From NCBI RefSeq assembly GCF_001294465.1, contig NZ_LGAA01000003.1, positions 62,001 to 126,000 of the forward strand: a stretch of DNA of 64,000 nucleotides. The letters run 5' to 3'. Source of the DNA: Moellerella wisconsensis ATCC 35017. Its GTDB lineage: Bacteria; Pseudomonadota; Gammaproteobacteria; Enterobacterales; Enterobacteriaceae. Below the pieces are notes generated by a model, which was not told where the DNA came from, ran no database searches, and saw nothing but the letters and a program-made list of their open reading frames with translations. Shown here piece after piece: positions 36,819 through 46,279 of the stretch. Position 1 is the first letter of the stretch, and the number at the start of each line of letters is the position of its first letter. The translations under genes and the position numbers were made by a program.

Positions 36819-37186
36819 TATTTATTGCACCATATTATTACACTATATTATTAAACTATATACGCTCCCTCCTCTCCTTCGGGATCGGTATATTTAGATA
36901 AAAAAGTATACTATTTTAGCGATTCGACGCTCGCGCTGAGTTAATGGATGCGAGAATAACGGATAGAATATTTAACGAATGAAATACAGCCTAAAGGCTA
37001 TTTAGTCTTAATAACTGTTTTGTCTTAATATTGATAACAGCCTAACAGCGCAACAACGGCCGTAAGCATTAAATGGGTTTATTGCTACCTATTCTATGCC
37101 TTGAAGCACACGCTATTTAACGTTGAGGATCAAAAATTCAAATAATTCTTTTGATCAAAAGGTCTCCCTACTAGCTTAACTGACGC

Positions 37187-37510
37187 TTAATCATTGGCAA
37201 TAATAATGATCGATTTATTCACAGTAATTCCAGTATTGTTGACTAAAATCTCTATCTGACCAAAGGCAGCAACGGTTTGCTCAATAATTCCTGCGATTTC
37301 TTTCTGACGCATTAAGTTTGCGCGGATATCCAGAAAACGCCGGCCTAATTTTTCAATTTTTTGTTTCGTCTCTACTGGTTCAGTAATATTCACAGCCACG
37401 ATATCACAACCCGCGTTTGCTAATCCCAACGCCATACCTTGGCCTAAACCGATATCACATCCAGTAACAATCGCCACTTTGCCGTCTAATTTGAATGAAT
37501 TAAGGATCAT
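37187..37510 (-). pseudogene. kduD: Truncated kduD-like short-chain dehydrogenase
   Basis: The frame starts like KduD (2-dehydro-3-deoxy-D-gluconate 5-dehydrogenase, about 253 residues): MILNSFKLDGKVAIVTGCDI, then LGQGMALGLANAGCDIV with the Rossmann glycine motif, and ILVNNTG. It stops at about residue 107 after degraded sequence (ITVNKSIIIIAND). The catalytic Ser-Tyr-Lys half is absent and was not found downstream. Start ATG at 37510, with an earlier in-frame ATG at 37519. It is therefore a 5' remnant of a pectin-degradation gene, not a working enzyme. No other kdu or pectin genes are nearby. Confidence 0.8.
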
Positions 37511-37572
37511 GATTTTCACCTCATTAAAATTAATTGAAACGGCGCTTTATTTTAACTAGAAATCAATGAGGC

Positions 37573-37628
37573 TAAACTTAGAAAGATAAACTTAGAAAGG
37601 TAAACTTAGAAAGGTAAACGTAGAAAAG
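37573..37628. repeat. Short tandem repeat, four 14-base units
   Basis: The unit TAAACTTAGAAAGG occurs at 37573, 37587, 37601 and 37615, with one or two changes in the first and last copies. It lies just upstream of the kduD remnant. Confidence 0.9.
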
Positions 37629-38201
37629 TGCAGTTAGCCATAGAATATGGGCGCGAAGACTTTTATCATTAGTATTACTGCTATTAATTTGTTGGCTAAA
37701 AGACTATTTTATCTAGGATATCCAGACATTATTTATATAGGCGTTCTCAGCGCTTTGGCAGAAGAGCAAAGTGAAACGCTAAAATTTAGTACTACTTCCC
37801 AAACACTGCAATCCGCAGCGACAATTATTGCCACCGAGCCCGAAGCGCTAGTGATATCCCATCAGCGGTAATAAAGCCTATTTGCATGCCTTAATAACCC
37901 ATAAACCCGCCTCTTTTAAGGGTAAAACCCAGAGCTTTTTCTCAGCCATTATCACAACACTATTCTGATTGTATCGTTTTTCTACAAAGAATCTTTTTGC
38001 CATTATCTTCTGGATGAGGGAATTTATTACGTTTTTTATCTATTATTTCCACAGACCATGTGCGCTGTAGTGTGTTTTTTATTATGGAGATTATGACTAC
38101 GGAGTTTTCTGGATTGAATTGATGATGGATGTCATGTTTTAAAGCTAAACAAAAACGTCAAACACCGCAATATAATAATGCTGAAAGTATGATTGAACTA
38201 G
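37629..38201. other. Gap between kduD remnant and fimbrial operon 2
   Basis: No gene can be supported. A 74-codon + strand frame (37647-37871) has no ribosome site. A segment near 38140-38200 reads as a lysine- and glutamine-rich fragment ending in a stop and could be a decayed gene, but nothing is recognisable. Confidence 0.3.
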
Positions 38202-38241
38202 GATGATAAAAATCTCCCATTATCGGAAGATTTTTATCATC
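38202..38241 (-). terminator. Terminator of fimbrial operon 2
   Basis: GATGATAAAAATCT (38202-38215) pairs perfectly with AGATTTTTATCATC (38228-38241), a 14-bp stem directly after the last fimbrial gene. T-rich stem sides suit termination on the minus strand. Confidence 0.75.
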
Positions 38242-38246
38242 AATGA

Positions 38247-39266
38247 TTACTCATAATTAATACGTACAATACCTGATTTAGAATAAGTGCCAGGGGTAAC
38301 CGTGCCAACGTCAGTAATAACAGCCTTTAACGGCGTTCTATCACTTCTGTTTTCATTCAAATACCATCCTGATTTTTCATCTGAATCATTATCAAACATC
38401 AATTCAATCGTTAATCCACCCATTTCCATTCTACTGGGTAGTACCTCTAAATCAACCGAGGCATCTGCATTACAATAACCGTTAAGATTGGTTGAGACCG
38501 AAGTATAAGCCGCTGAAGTTTGATCAACAGTTCCTAAATTCAATACATTGTCATCAAAATCAAAGTTACAAACAATATCAGGCGTAGGCGGTTCTATAGG
38601 ATCAGTTGGAATAGGGTCACCTACGGATAAAATAGCCTGATCTCCACATGAAAGCCCATACATATCTGAATATGGTAATACGTTAGGACTTTGCCCATCC
38701 CCATGAACATAAACTTCTCTGCCGCTACCAGGCATTTTATAAATCCCTCTAGGCCCGTTAGTAACATAGACTTCAGCCGCTAGGGTTGGACGACTAAACG
38801 TTGCAACAAATTCCGGTTTTCCGAGATCCATACCAACCCATCGGGATTGTACACCAACACCCGCTGGAAACGCTGCATCATACAATGCGCCATTTTCCTT
38901 ATATACAATGCCAGAAATACCGGGTTGCATTACTGTCCATCCGATAAAAATTTGAGCGCTGGGACTATCAATTTCACAATTTCCAATTCTATTGTAAAAT
39001 GACTCATCAATATCTAAAGAAATTGTGCCTCGATAACTGTACTTCAACGTTGAAACTTGATAACTATTACCATCTGGCCCCACCCCCATCCAAACATTAT
39101 TGGCATCTTGAACATCGAAGCCCGCTGAATCATGATCAAATGTAATGCCTGAAACTAATCTAGCTTCTCTCGTTACCAGATTAAATACTCTGGATTCATT
39201 AGGATAAGGAGCGGCATAGATGAATGGGGAAATGAAAAATAATATAAATAGAATTTTTATTTTCAT
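38247..39266 (-). CDS. MrpH-like fimbrial tip adhesin, operon 2
   Basis: A 339-residue secreted protein. Signal peptide (MKIKILFILFFISPFIYAA) precedes an N-terminal domain of about 200 residues with RWVGMDLGKPEF and a central Cys (RIGNCEID, GLSCGDQA), then a proline-rich hinge (DPIPTDPIEPPTPDIV) and a C-terminal pilin domain starting VCNFDFDD and ending GIVRINYE. Two domains joined by a hinge, encoded last in the operon, are the mark of a tip adhesin; the layout resembles MrpH. The receptor is unknown. Confidence 0.78.
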   Translation of the reverse strand: MKIKILFILFFISPFIYAAPYPNESRVFNLVTREARLVSGITFDHDSAGFDVQDANNVWMGVGPDGNSYQVSTLKYSYRGTISLDIDESFYNRIGNCEIDSPSAQIFIGWTVMQPGISGIVYKENGALYDAAFPAGVGVQSRWVGMDLGKPEFVATFSRPTLAAEVYVTNGPRGIYKMPGSGREVYVHGDGQSPNVLPYSDMYGLSCGDQAILSVGDPIPTDPIEPPTPDIVCNFDFDDNVLNLGTVDQTSAAYTSVSTNLNGYCNADASVDLEVLPSRMEMGGLTIELMFDNDSDEKSGWYLNENRSDRTPLKAVITDVGTVTPGTYSKSGIVRINYE

Positions 39267-39294
39267 AACTTACAATTAAACCTCGATGAAATAT

Positions 39295-39840
39295 TTATTC
39301 ATAACTCAATGTATAAGTCATGATTGCTGTAAAATCCCCAGCCACTAAGCTTTTATTGGCTAAAGCTTGCCGCTCACCCTGCACATAAGCTTTTAAACGG
39401 ATCAGCATATCTCCATCGGTTAATGGCACAGCATAATCAGTTGTGCCATCAATCGGAATTGAGCGCCCATCTAAATACTCCAACCCAATACCTGCTCCTT
39501 TTGCCTCACTCTCTGGGGTAAACTGTAGTAATCCTTCACTATTTACTGGGCCAGAAAAAGAAGCTTTCACGGTACTGCCCAATGATGTATCACAGTCTTT
39601 CAATTCAAATGTGATTAATAGGCCGGAAGTACGTGTAAAACGATACAAGGATTTTGTTGGTGTTACCCCTAGATAATACCAAGGGTCTTCAGTACCCGGT
39701 TCTATGGTACAAGGCAACGCAATCAATGTTCCTTTGTAGTTAATGGTTGTTGATGATTCAGCCATTACTGCCCACGGTAAAAATAGTAAACTAGATATCA
39801 ATAAAGCAGCACTACGGTGAAATACTTTTTTCTTTGCCAT
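39295..39840 (-). CDS. Minor fimbrial subunit, operon 2 (MrpG-like position)
   Basis: A 181-residue pilin-fold protein with signal peptide, an early Cys (LIALPCTIEPG), a second Cys (LKDCDTSLG) and a C-terminal strand MTYTLSYE. The ATG at 39840 has AGGGGAA upstream and is preferred over a GTG three bases before. It is the subunit just before the adhesin and so probably the adaptor at the tip. Confidence 0.82.
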   Translation of the reverse strand: MAKKKVFHRSAALLISSLLFLPWAVMAESSTTINYKGTLIALPCTIEPGTEDPWYYLGVTPTKSLYRFTRTSGLLITFELKDCDTSLGSTVKASFSGPVNSEGLLQFTPESEAKGAGIGLEYLDGRSIPIDGTTDYAVPLTDGDMLIRLKAYVQGERQALANKSLVAGDFTAIMTYTLSYE

Positions 39841-39850
39841 CACATTCCCC

Positions 39851-40375
39851 TCATGGATACCGTATTTCTACGGTACCTGTAGCAGTAAATATGCCTTCAA
39901 ATAAATCTATTGCTGGATCTCTGACAGGTACAGCTGAAAGAGGAACAATGGCCGAACTACCACTGGACATGATTATTGGTATATCATCATTATTCGGTGA
40001 GACAACTTGTCCTTGATGGTATAAACGGATCCCTAAACCTCGTAAGCTAGTTTGCACTGCATCATTATCAAATGGTGCATTCATACCGTCATAACCCATA
40101 TAAAGTTGCACACTATTGCCAAGGTCATTACCACAAGTTACGGTTAAAGCAAAATCCTGCATATAATTGATGCCATCAATCTTGGTAATCCCCACTTCAT
40201 CAAAATCGACGGTAATAGGATCGTTATCCCCTGTAATATCACAGGGTGGATTACCAATTAAATTGCCTCTAAAGTTCACTTGAGTTGACGCGTAGGTGGA
40301 AGAAATTCCAGTACTCATGAGCAATAGTAGGACAACAACACAATAACTTGGCCTATTGAATATTTGAAATTTCAT
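39851..40375 (-). CDS. Minor fimbrial subunit, operon 2
   Basis: A 174-residue pilin with signal peptide and NFRGNLIGNPPCDITGD, a second Cys (LTVTCGND) and ending GTVEIRYP. The start overlaps the previous stop by one base (TAATG). Of the MrpF/SmfF-like class of minor subunits with a PPC motif around the first Cys. Confidence 0.82.
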   Translation of the reverse strand: MKFQIFNRPSYCVVVLLLLMSTGISSTYASTQVNFRGNLIGNPPCDITGDNDPITVDFDEVGITKIDGINYMQDFALTVTCGNDLGNSVQLYMGYDGMNAPFDNDAVQTSLRGLGIRLYHQGQVVSPNNDDIPIIMSSGSSAIVPLSAVPVRDPAIDLFEGIFTATGTVEIRYP

Positions 40376-40890
40376 TATTCATACTCCACTGTGAGTAATG
40401 CCGAGGCCGAAAACTCACCATCATCGATTCCCTCGGAGCCTCTCGTAACAGGTACCACAGTCAGTGTAGGTTCATTTCCGTAAGTGAAATTAATCCAATC
40501 ATTAAATGCAAAAGCATTACCATTTTGTTTAACTCGTAGCCCTAAATTAGGCTCACTAGTACGTAATAAATCAGCATCAAAATTTGCGCCCGAATTATTT
40601 TCAAAACGTAACTTGAGTGGGGTACTGTTAGTCGCATCATCACAATTTAAAGTATAATCAATAGGTTGCTCATAGGCTGAACCATCAATATTCTTGATGA
40701 TCATATCACCAAAATCTACTTCAATCGTTTTGTTATCATTTATATCACAGGTTTTTAGCTCAATGCGTACCTTAACGGTAAAACCTAATTGATCTGAACC
40801 TGCCATGCTACTTACAGGGCCTCCTATAGCACCGAGCAGTATTAACCATCCGCTACAGACCCATCGTTTTATTGGCTTTTTCCCTTTCAT
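40375..40890 (-). CDS. Minor fimbrial subunit, operon 2
   Basis: A 171-residue secreted pilin-like protein. Cysteines occur in ELKTCDIND and YTLNCDDAT, with the C-terminal strand ALLTVEYE. Start ATG at 40890 has AAGGA eight bases upstream; a GTG six bases earlier is rejected. It overlaps the next subunit by one base, showing coupled translation of the minor subunits. Confidence 0.82.
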   Translation of the reverse strand: MKGKKPIKRWVCSGWLILLGAIGGPVSSMAGSDQLGFTVKVRIELKTCDINDNKTIEVDFGDMIIKNIDGSAYEQPIDYTLNCDDATNSTPLKLRFENNSGANFDADLLRTSEPNLGLRVKQNGNAFAFNDWINFTYGNEPTLTVVPVTRGSEGIDDGEFSASALLTVEYE

Positions 40891-40902
40891 GACCACGATC
40901 CT

Positions 40903-41529
40903 TTATTCATAATACATTTCAAAGGAAATAAGAGCAGAATATGCACCCGGCTGCATCTGTAAAGCTGTACGTACCGGTGATACATAGTAGGTCAGGGTTG
41001 ATTGACCAGACGGCAACAGTTCTGGGTTACTATTTTCATTCAATGGCAATGTTTGCCCAGCAGTATCACTTAGTACTAAACCCATTCCTTGAATACCCAT
41101 TACTTTGGCAAAATCAGGCATCCATGGCACGGTTGGCGCGATAAAACGAATTTTGACCGCTGGTTGTGTGCTACTCCATGCGGTTTGCCCAGTACGTGTA
41201 TTTTGCAATGCGGTGGATACTTCAATACAGTCTTGTAATTCAAGGTGAAAAGCAGTTGGACGTCCTCTATCTCCAATCTTCTTCAACTCAGCCGTTTCTG
41301 TATTCCCTAGTTCGACGGCTTGATAAGCAGAGGTCATGGCTAAACGACAAGGACTTTCTGTCAATGAACCGGAAACATATAAGGCTCCATTAGCACCATC
41401 AACCTGCCAGTTATCAACCGGACGATATAAACGTGAGTTGTTATCTTCTGCCTGACTGCCCCATGAACAGACAAGTACGCTGCCAAATAGCACAGAGGTG
41501 ACAGCATGATGTAATAATTTGTGTGTCAT
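40903..41529 (-). CDS. Minor fimbrial subunit, operon 2 (MrpE-like position)
   Basis: A 208-residue pilin-fold subunit, slightly longer than the others, with signal peptide, SLTESPCRLAM near the N-terminus, LQDCIEVST for the disulfide and ending LISFEMYYE. It follows the chaperone gene, the position of mrpE. Its size and location suggest a minor or adaptor subunit. Confidence 0.82.
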   Translation of the reverse strand: MTHKLLHHAVTSVLFGSVLVCSWGSQAEDNNSRLYRPVDNWQVDGANGALYVSGSLTESPCRLAMTSAYQAVELGNTETAELKKIGDRGRPTAFHLELQDCIEVSTALQNTRTGQTAWSSTQPAVKIRFIAPTVPWMPDFAKVMGIQGMGLVLSDTAGQTLPLNENSNPELLPSGQSTLTYYVSPVRTALQMQPGAYSALISFEMYYE

Positions 41530-41575
41530 CGGTTATTCCTTATCGTCATGATGCAGACAAAACAAATGTGATGGT

Positions 41576-42340
41576 CTACGGCGTAGCGGGCTTATCGTTT
41601 GGAACCACGTGACATTGGTTACCTTGGCACTGGAAAGTTAAGGTTGGGCGTCCACCATAATCATTGATATAAGTCATCACCGGATGCTGGCCTAATGTAT
41701 TTGCATTCACCCCTAATGTACTTTCACCAAACGGTGCCAACATTACCGGTTTAAATGTTTTTTTATCTTTACTATCCAACGCCTTGGTATTTTCTGCCAC
41801 ATTAATCAACGTGACATAATAAGGGGTTGGGTTTTTCACCAGCGCTGTATCACCTTGTTTTTGTAATATTAATTTTTCTTGCCATGGGGTACCCATTTTT
41901 GCGGGTACAATCGCTTTCGGGCGATAAAACATTTTCACTCGTGTTTGTAGGGCAATTTGCAATGTATTCGGTTTGTCACTTTTTGGCGGTATTTCACGCA
42001 AATTAAAGTAAAACAGGGTTTCGCGATCTTGTGGCAATGTGCTAATCGCAGGCAGCGCTTCTATTTTTATTTGGCTCGCTTTTCCCGGCTCGACACGCTG
42101 AACAGGCGGTAACACCACCAATGGCGAGGTGATTTTTTTGCCTTCTGCATCGTCAATCCACGCCTGCGCTAAATACGGCAATTGTTTATTATTATTGGAA
42201 ATATTCAGTGACATTGATTTTTGGTCACCGTTAAAAATTACCCGTGTACGATCTAGGCCGATAGCGGCTTGCGCGATATGACTCACTAACATCGTACCGA
42301 TTAAACCTGCCACTAGTGAGGTATATTTATTTAATTTCAT
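41576..42340 (-). CDS. Periplasmic fimbrial chaperone, operon 2
   Basis: A 254-residue PapD-like chaperone (AIGLDRTRVIFNGDQKSMSL, LPQDRETLFYFNLREIPP, IALQTRVKMFYRP), about the length of MrpD. A Cys pair near the C-terminus (FQCQGNQC) marks the same subgroup as the chaperone of operon 1. Signal peptide at residues 1-25. It follows the usher by 79 bases. Confidence 0.92.
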   Translation of the reverse strand: MKLNKYTSLVAGLIGTMLVSHIAQAAIGLDRTRVIFNGDQKSMSLNISNNNKQLPYLAQAWIDDAEGKKITSPLVVLPPVQRVEPGKASQIKIEALPAISTLPQDRETLFYFNLREIPPKSDKPNTLQIALQTRVKMFYRPKAIVPAKMGTPWQEKLILQKQGDTALVKNPTPYYVTLINVAENTKALDSKDKKTFKPVMLAPFGESTLGVNANTLGQHPVMTYINDYGGRPTLTFQCQGNQCHVVPNDKPATP

Positions 42341-42419
42341 GCTGTTATAACCTTTTTAATTTCATATCGATAACATCAATACGTCACCGAAAAATGGAAC
42401 CATACGGTGCTAGCTTGTT

Positions 42420-44960
42420 TTAACGCTGTGCAAGCTGCTCTGTTATCTCTTTAGCTAACGGAGTACACATTAACAATAGTGATGAATTACTGACATCGAT
42501 ATTTTCAGGGAAGGACACTTGGCATCCTTCATCTTCACCCCATTGTATTTTCATTTGTGAATTAGGCTCAATACCACTGATATACGCACTGCCACTATCT
42601 CCTACTATGCCGGTGCTTTGACCTTTCGCATTGAGAATTTGAGCTCCAAACGGTGGGTAGCTACCATCCGATAAACGTAGCACTGTCATGGCTTTTTGGC
42701 CTGAAACTACTTTAAACTCGCGATATCCTACCGCCCCTTCGGTTAAGGTTACTTGGACCACCGATTGTTGAGCATCTACGTCATCTGGCAGAGCATTTAA
42801 ATCAATTTGTGCTTTACTACGGTAATAACTGTTTACATCACCAACGATGGCTTTACCAAAATGATTAGTCGTGATTGGCGCGCCAAAACCTTTCACTGGC
42901 ACATTAGCGACCCCATCAGTGTCTACCATTAAGCGTGTACCACCTGGCATACTCATGCGATGTATTCCCGCACCTTTAGCCGTTAGTGTAATACCACCCA
43001 TTGCAGATAACCCAAATGCGGTATATTGATTATTGGCATAACTCGCATTACCCGATACACGGGCAGTATCTCCTTGATGAGTTAGGTATGCGGTTCCACT
43101 CGCACCTTTACGGTTTGAGCCTACCCCTAATTGATAATTAGTTCGTTCATCAATACGGTCATGGTAGGTCACACGATTTACCGTATCGTAGCGACTGCTG
43201 TTTAAGGAATAGCCCATATTGGCACCATTACTCAGCGGGAACGACGTTGATAAATAAATACTGTCATCCGTTACCCCGTTATACATACTGCGGTTTGCCG
43301 ATAAGTTGACACTGATATTTCTAATTGCTCCAACATCAAAGTATTTGGATAACGTAAGGCTATAATAGTTATTATCTGATCTGTCCCAATAGGTTTGGTG
43401 GTTATAATTCAAATACATGGACATACCGACATCACGGAAATTTTTATTCAATGAGATGGTATACAGTTCCTTACTGCCCCCGTAACGAATACCCGTTTCC
43501 GTCGCCTGCAAGAAATCTGACATACTCATAAAGTTACGCTCCGAGAAACGATAACCCGCAAATTGAATTTGGCTGTCAATAGCGTCAAAACGTTTTGCAT
43601 AACTTACCCGATAAGAGCCACCATTAATGGTATTTTCACCGGCTAAACGCGCAAAAGATTGAGTAATATCAAACGATAAGGCACCAAAAGCCAGTAAGTC
43701 ACGGCCGAGACCGGCTGAAATAGCTTGATAATCTTTACTGCCAATCAATCCACTGAATAGGGACCAACCATTATTTATACCCCAAGACAATTCTCCCGTG
43801 ACAAAGTTATCACCTTGTTTATTACGATTTACATCATTAGGTTGACCTAATGCCAACTTATATTGGATTTGTCCTGGGCGTGTTAAGTAAGGTAGATTTG
43901 CTGTATCAAGCTGATATTCTTGAACCGTCCCGTCTTGTTCTTGCACTTTGACGTCTAAAGTACCACTTATCGCATCACTTAAGTTTTGAATACGAAAAGG
44001 TCCTGGTGCTACTTGTTCGGTATAAATTACTCGCCCTTGTTGACTAATGGTAACGGTCGCGTTCGATTGTGCGATACCCGTCACTTCGGGTGCATAGCCT
44101 CTTAAATTTGGTGGTAACATATTTAAATCTGAGCGTAAGCTCGCACCAATAAATCGAAATGAGTCAAACATATTGGAATTGAGGTAATCCTCACCCAAAA
44201 TTAACTTGGCACCAATGGCGGGTAAAGCGCGAAATGCGTAAAAACGATTCCATTGAAAATCACGATTTACCGTTTTATCTGAACCCGTTGCATGATTTAA
44301 GCGCCCTTGCCAATCTGCACGAAAACGCCATGCCCCTAAGTTAACGCCGGCTACCCCATTACCGTTTAAGGTATAAGTATTGTGACCTTTATTATGTGGA
44401 CGATAAGTATTACCGTTAATATTATAATCCAATATAATTGCCGAAATACCTTCATCCCAACGCGATGGAGGATCCCAATTAGGGGAAACATATTCCATAT
44501 AAGCCTGTGGAATACTCACGTATAATGATGAGGTTGATAAATCACCACGGACTTGAAGGCCAGGAAGACTGTTGAAATTGGCACATTGTCCATCATGCCA
44601 CCATGTCAATTTGTCCAAGCTATCTGGGGTAAGCCCTAATTGACGTGTAATGTCGGGAGATAAACAAGGTACACTGCCTTGCGGATCATTTTCAGGAGCA
44701 TAAAACGGAACTTTAACTTCCGGCAGGGCATCATCATTTACTTTTAATACCAAGCTATAAGTTCCCGGCATCATATAACCTGCTCGGGAGAAGTGATCAA
44801 GGTTAATATTTTTTTTGTCTTCTACATCCAAGACATCAGTATTGAACTGGATTACATCTGATGACATCGATGCAAATGCCTTTCCACTATCATCTAAGGC
44901 AAACGCAATGGACAGCGATAGCAGTGCAAGGCGAAAATAAGTAGCCTTTGATAAAGACAT
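42420..44960 (-). CDS. Outer-membrane fimbrial usher, operon 2
   Basis: An 846-residue FimD/PapC-family usher with signal peptide, N-terminal chaperone-docking domain (MMPGTYSLVLKVND), beta-barrel and plug (MLPPNLRGYAPEVTGIAQSN) and C-terminal domains (SNSSLLLMCTPL). It is clearly related to but distinct from the usher of operon 1. Position between the second pilin and the chaperone matches mrpC. Length normal. Confidence 0.94.
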   Translation of the reverse strand: MSLSKATYFRLALLSLSIAFALDDSGKAFASMSSDVIQFNTDVLDVEDKKNINLDHFSRAGYMMPGTYSLVLKVNDDALPEVKVPFYAPENDPQGSVPCLSPDITRQLGLTPDSLDKLTWWHDGQCANFNSLPGLQVRGDLSTSSLYVSIPQAYMEYVSPNWDPPSRWDEGISAIILDYNINGNTYRPHNKGHNTYTLNGNGVAGVNLGAWRFRADWQGRLNHATGSDKTVNRDFQWNRFYAFRALPAIGAKLILGEDYLNSNMFDSFRFIGASLRSDLNMLPPNLRGYAPEVTGIAQSNATVTISQQGRVIYTEQVAPGPFRIQNLSDAISGTLDVKVQEQDGTVQEYQLDTANLPYLTRPGQIQYKLALGQPNDVNRNKQGDNFVTGELSWGINNGWSLFSGLIGSKDYQAISAGLGRDLLAFGALSFDITQSFARLAGENTINGGSYRVSYAKRFDAIDSQIQFAGYRFSERNFMSMSDFLQATETGIRYGGSKELYTISLNKNFRDVGMSMYLNYNHQTYWDRSDNNYYSLTLSKYFDVGAIRNISVNLSANRSMYNGVTDDSIYLSTSFPLSNGANMGYSLNSSRYDTVNRVTYHDRIDERTNYQLGVGSNRKGASGTAYLTHQGDTARVSGNASYANNQYTAFGLSAMGGITLTAKGAGIHRMSMPGGTRLMVDTDGVANVPVKGFGAPITTNHFGKAIVGDVNSYYRSKAQIDLNALPDDVDAQQSVVQVTLTEGAVGYREFKVVSGQKAMTVLRLSDGSYPPFGAQILNAKGQSTGIVGDSGSAYISGIEPNSQMKIQWGEDEGCQVSFPENIDVSNSSLLLMCTPLAKEITEQLAQR

Positions 44961-45022
44961 AAAAAATATCCCTCGAGAACAGTCACAATAAAAAGAAGTA
45001 CAAATAAAATCGATGTCAGAGG

Positions 45023-45562
45023 CTAGTAATAATCGACTTTAAAGCGGATCAAACTTTGGTAAGATCCAGCTCTTAGTGGCCGAGAGTCGGAGACCAATCG
45101 TAATTGATAAGCTAACCGCATAGTAGGAGGCACTATATCTTGTTCAGCAGATGCTTCACCCGGCATCACTTGACGTAATTGTGCGTCTTGCATTAATAAT
45201 CCCACGCCACGTGCTTCGCCGAAGACTTGGAATAATCCATTATCTGCGGGGCCATCAAATGTCATACGTAATGCACGCCATGTTTGGGATGGATCACTGT
45301 GTTTGACCAAATCACAATTTATCAACTGAATTTCAAAATCTTGCTTTGGACCTTGCCCTTCTTGGCGGATAGTACCGATAGGCAACACTCCCATATCAAT
45401 AATCTGATCACGAGATTCCATGGCAATTGTGCAGGCTGCATCGGTGATTTCACCGTTCATGGTCACCGTACCTGCACCTTGTCCAACTGCATGCACTAAA
45501 GGTGAGGTAAAACTTGTTGCGAGGAGTAATAGACTCCCTACGAATACTGCTTGACGCCCCAT
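45023..45562 (-). CDS. Fimbrial subunit, operon 2 (MrpB-like position, termination or minor pilin)
   Basis: A 179-residue pilin-family protein. The ATG at 45562 with AAGGAGG upstream is chosen over an earlier in-frame start at 45589, because MGRQAVFVGSLLLLATSFT is a good signal peptide. Disulfide cysteines occur in DAACTIAM and INCDLVKH, and it ends IRFKVDYY. In the Mrp fimbria the gene in this slot (mrpB) encodes the subunit that terminates and anchors the fibre; that role is inferred from position. Confidence 0.8.
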   Translation of the reverse strand: MGRQAVFVGSLLLLATSFTSPLVHAVGQGAGTVTMNGEITDAACTIAMESRDQIIDMGVLPIGTIRQEGQGPKQDFEIQLINCDLVKHSDPSQTWRALRMTFDGPADNGLFQVFGEARGVGLLMQDAQLRQVMPGEASAEQDIVPPTMRLAYQLRLVSDSRPLRAGSYQSLIRFKVDYY

Positions 45563-45600
45563 GGTTTTACCCTCCTTTGAATAGCACAAGATTTTTTCTA

Positions 45601-46125
45601 TTACTCGTACTGCATCGTGAAGTTAGCTAATGCGGTAAATTCGCCAGGAACGATAGTTTGCTTGTCACCTTGCAGATAAGCAGAGAACATCAGACTATTG
45701 TCACCATCTTGTAGGGCAATTTTGCCTGCACCCGCAGAACCATCAAGCGTTACAGGTTTACCATCTAGGCCTGTGATGATCACTCCTGCACCTGACGCTG
45801 TTCCTTGGATTGCCAATGAATTAGCTAGGTTAGGATTAACACCGCCAGTAAAAGTTACATCTGCGATAGCCTTAATGCTTGTATCACAATCGACCAGCTC
45901 AATAGTAAATGGTACTGGGCGAGAGGCGCCACCAGCTGCTAATTGAGCAGATGCGACTTGGCCTAAATTTACAGTTTGGTCTGTAGATTCTGGTGAAATA
46001 CCACATGCTGCTTCGATGATTGAACCGTAGAAAGTTACAGTACCTTGACCTGCACTGACTGGCGCTGCCATTGCAGATGCACTCATTGCGCCAGAAATTA
46101 AAACTGCTAAAATAACTTTTTTCAT
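45601..46125 (-). CDS. Major fimbrial subunit, operon 2
   Basis: A 174-residue type 1-family pilin with signal peptide (MKKVILAVLISGAMSASAMA), QGTVTFYGSIIEAACGI, a second Cys (LVDCDTSIK) and the C-terminal FTMQYE strand motif. First gene of a nine-gene operon whose order (major pilin, second pilin, usher, chaperone, minor pilins, adhesin) parallels mrpABCDEFGH of Proteus mirabilis. No recombinase gene for a phase switch was found beside it. Confidence 0.9.
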   Translation of the reverse strand: MKKVILAVLISGAMSASAMAAPVSAGQGTVTFYGSIIEAACGISPESTDQTVNLGQVASAQLAAGGASRPVPFTIELVDCDTSIKAIADVTFTGGVNPNLANSLAIQGTASGAGVIITGLDGKPVTLDGSAGAGKIALQDGDNSLMFSAYLQGDKQTIVPGEFTALANFTMQYE

Positions 46126-46244
46126 ATTTGCCTCAATATAGAAAATTTAAATAAATGATATATACGTAATCACACACAACATCGCGATAAAATAATAAAT
46201 TAAAACCACTAATTTAATACGGTTTTCATTCCATTAGTTAAAAT

Positions 46245-46279
46245 AAAAAAAACGATCAATTAATAAAATCGTTTTTTTT
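46245..46279 (-). terminator. Terminator-like hairpin in the leader of fimbrial operon 2
   Basis: AAAAAAAACGAT (46245-46256) pairs with ATCGTTTTTTTT (46268-46279). The stem is AT-rich but perfect for 12 bp and is flanked by T-runs on either strand. It lies 120 bases upstream of the major pilin start, so it is either an attenuator or marks that the promoter lies within 46126-46244. Confidence 0.55.

Noticed and set aside
37647-37871. 74-codon + strand frame after the tandem repeat
   Set aside because: No ribosome site and no recognisable domain; probably chance or a fragment.
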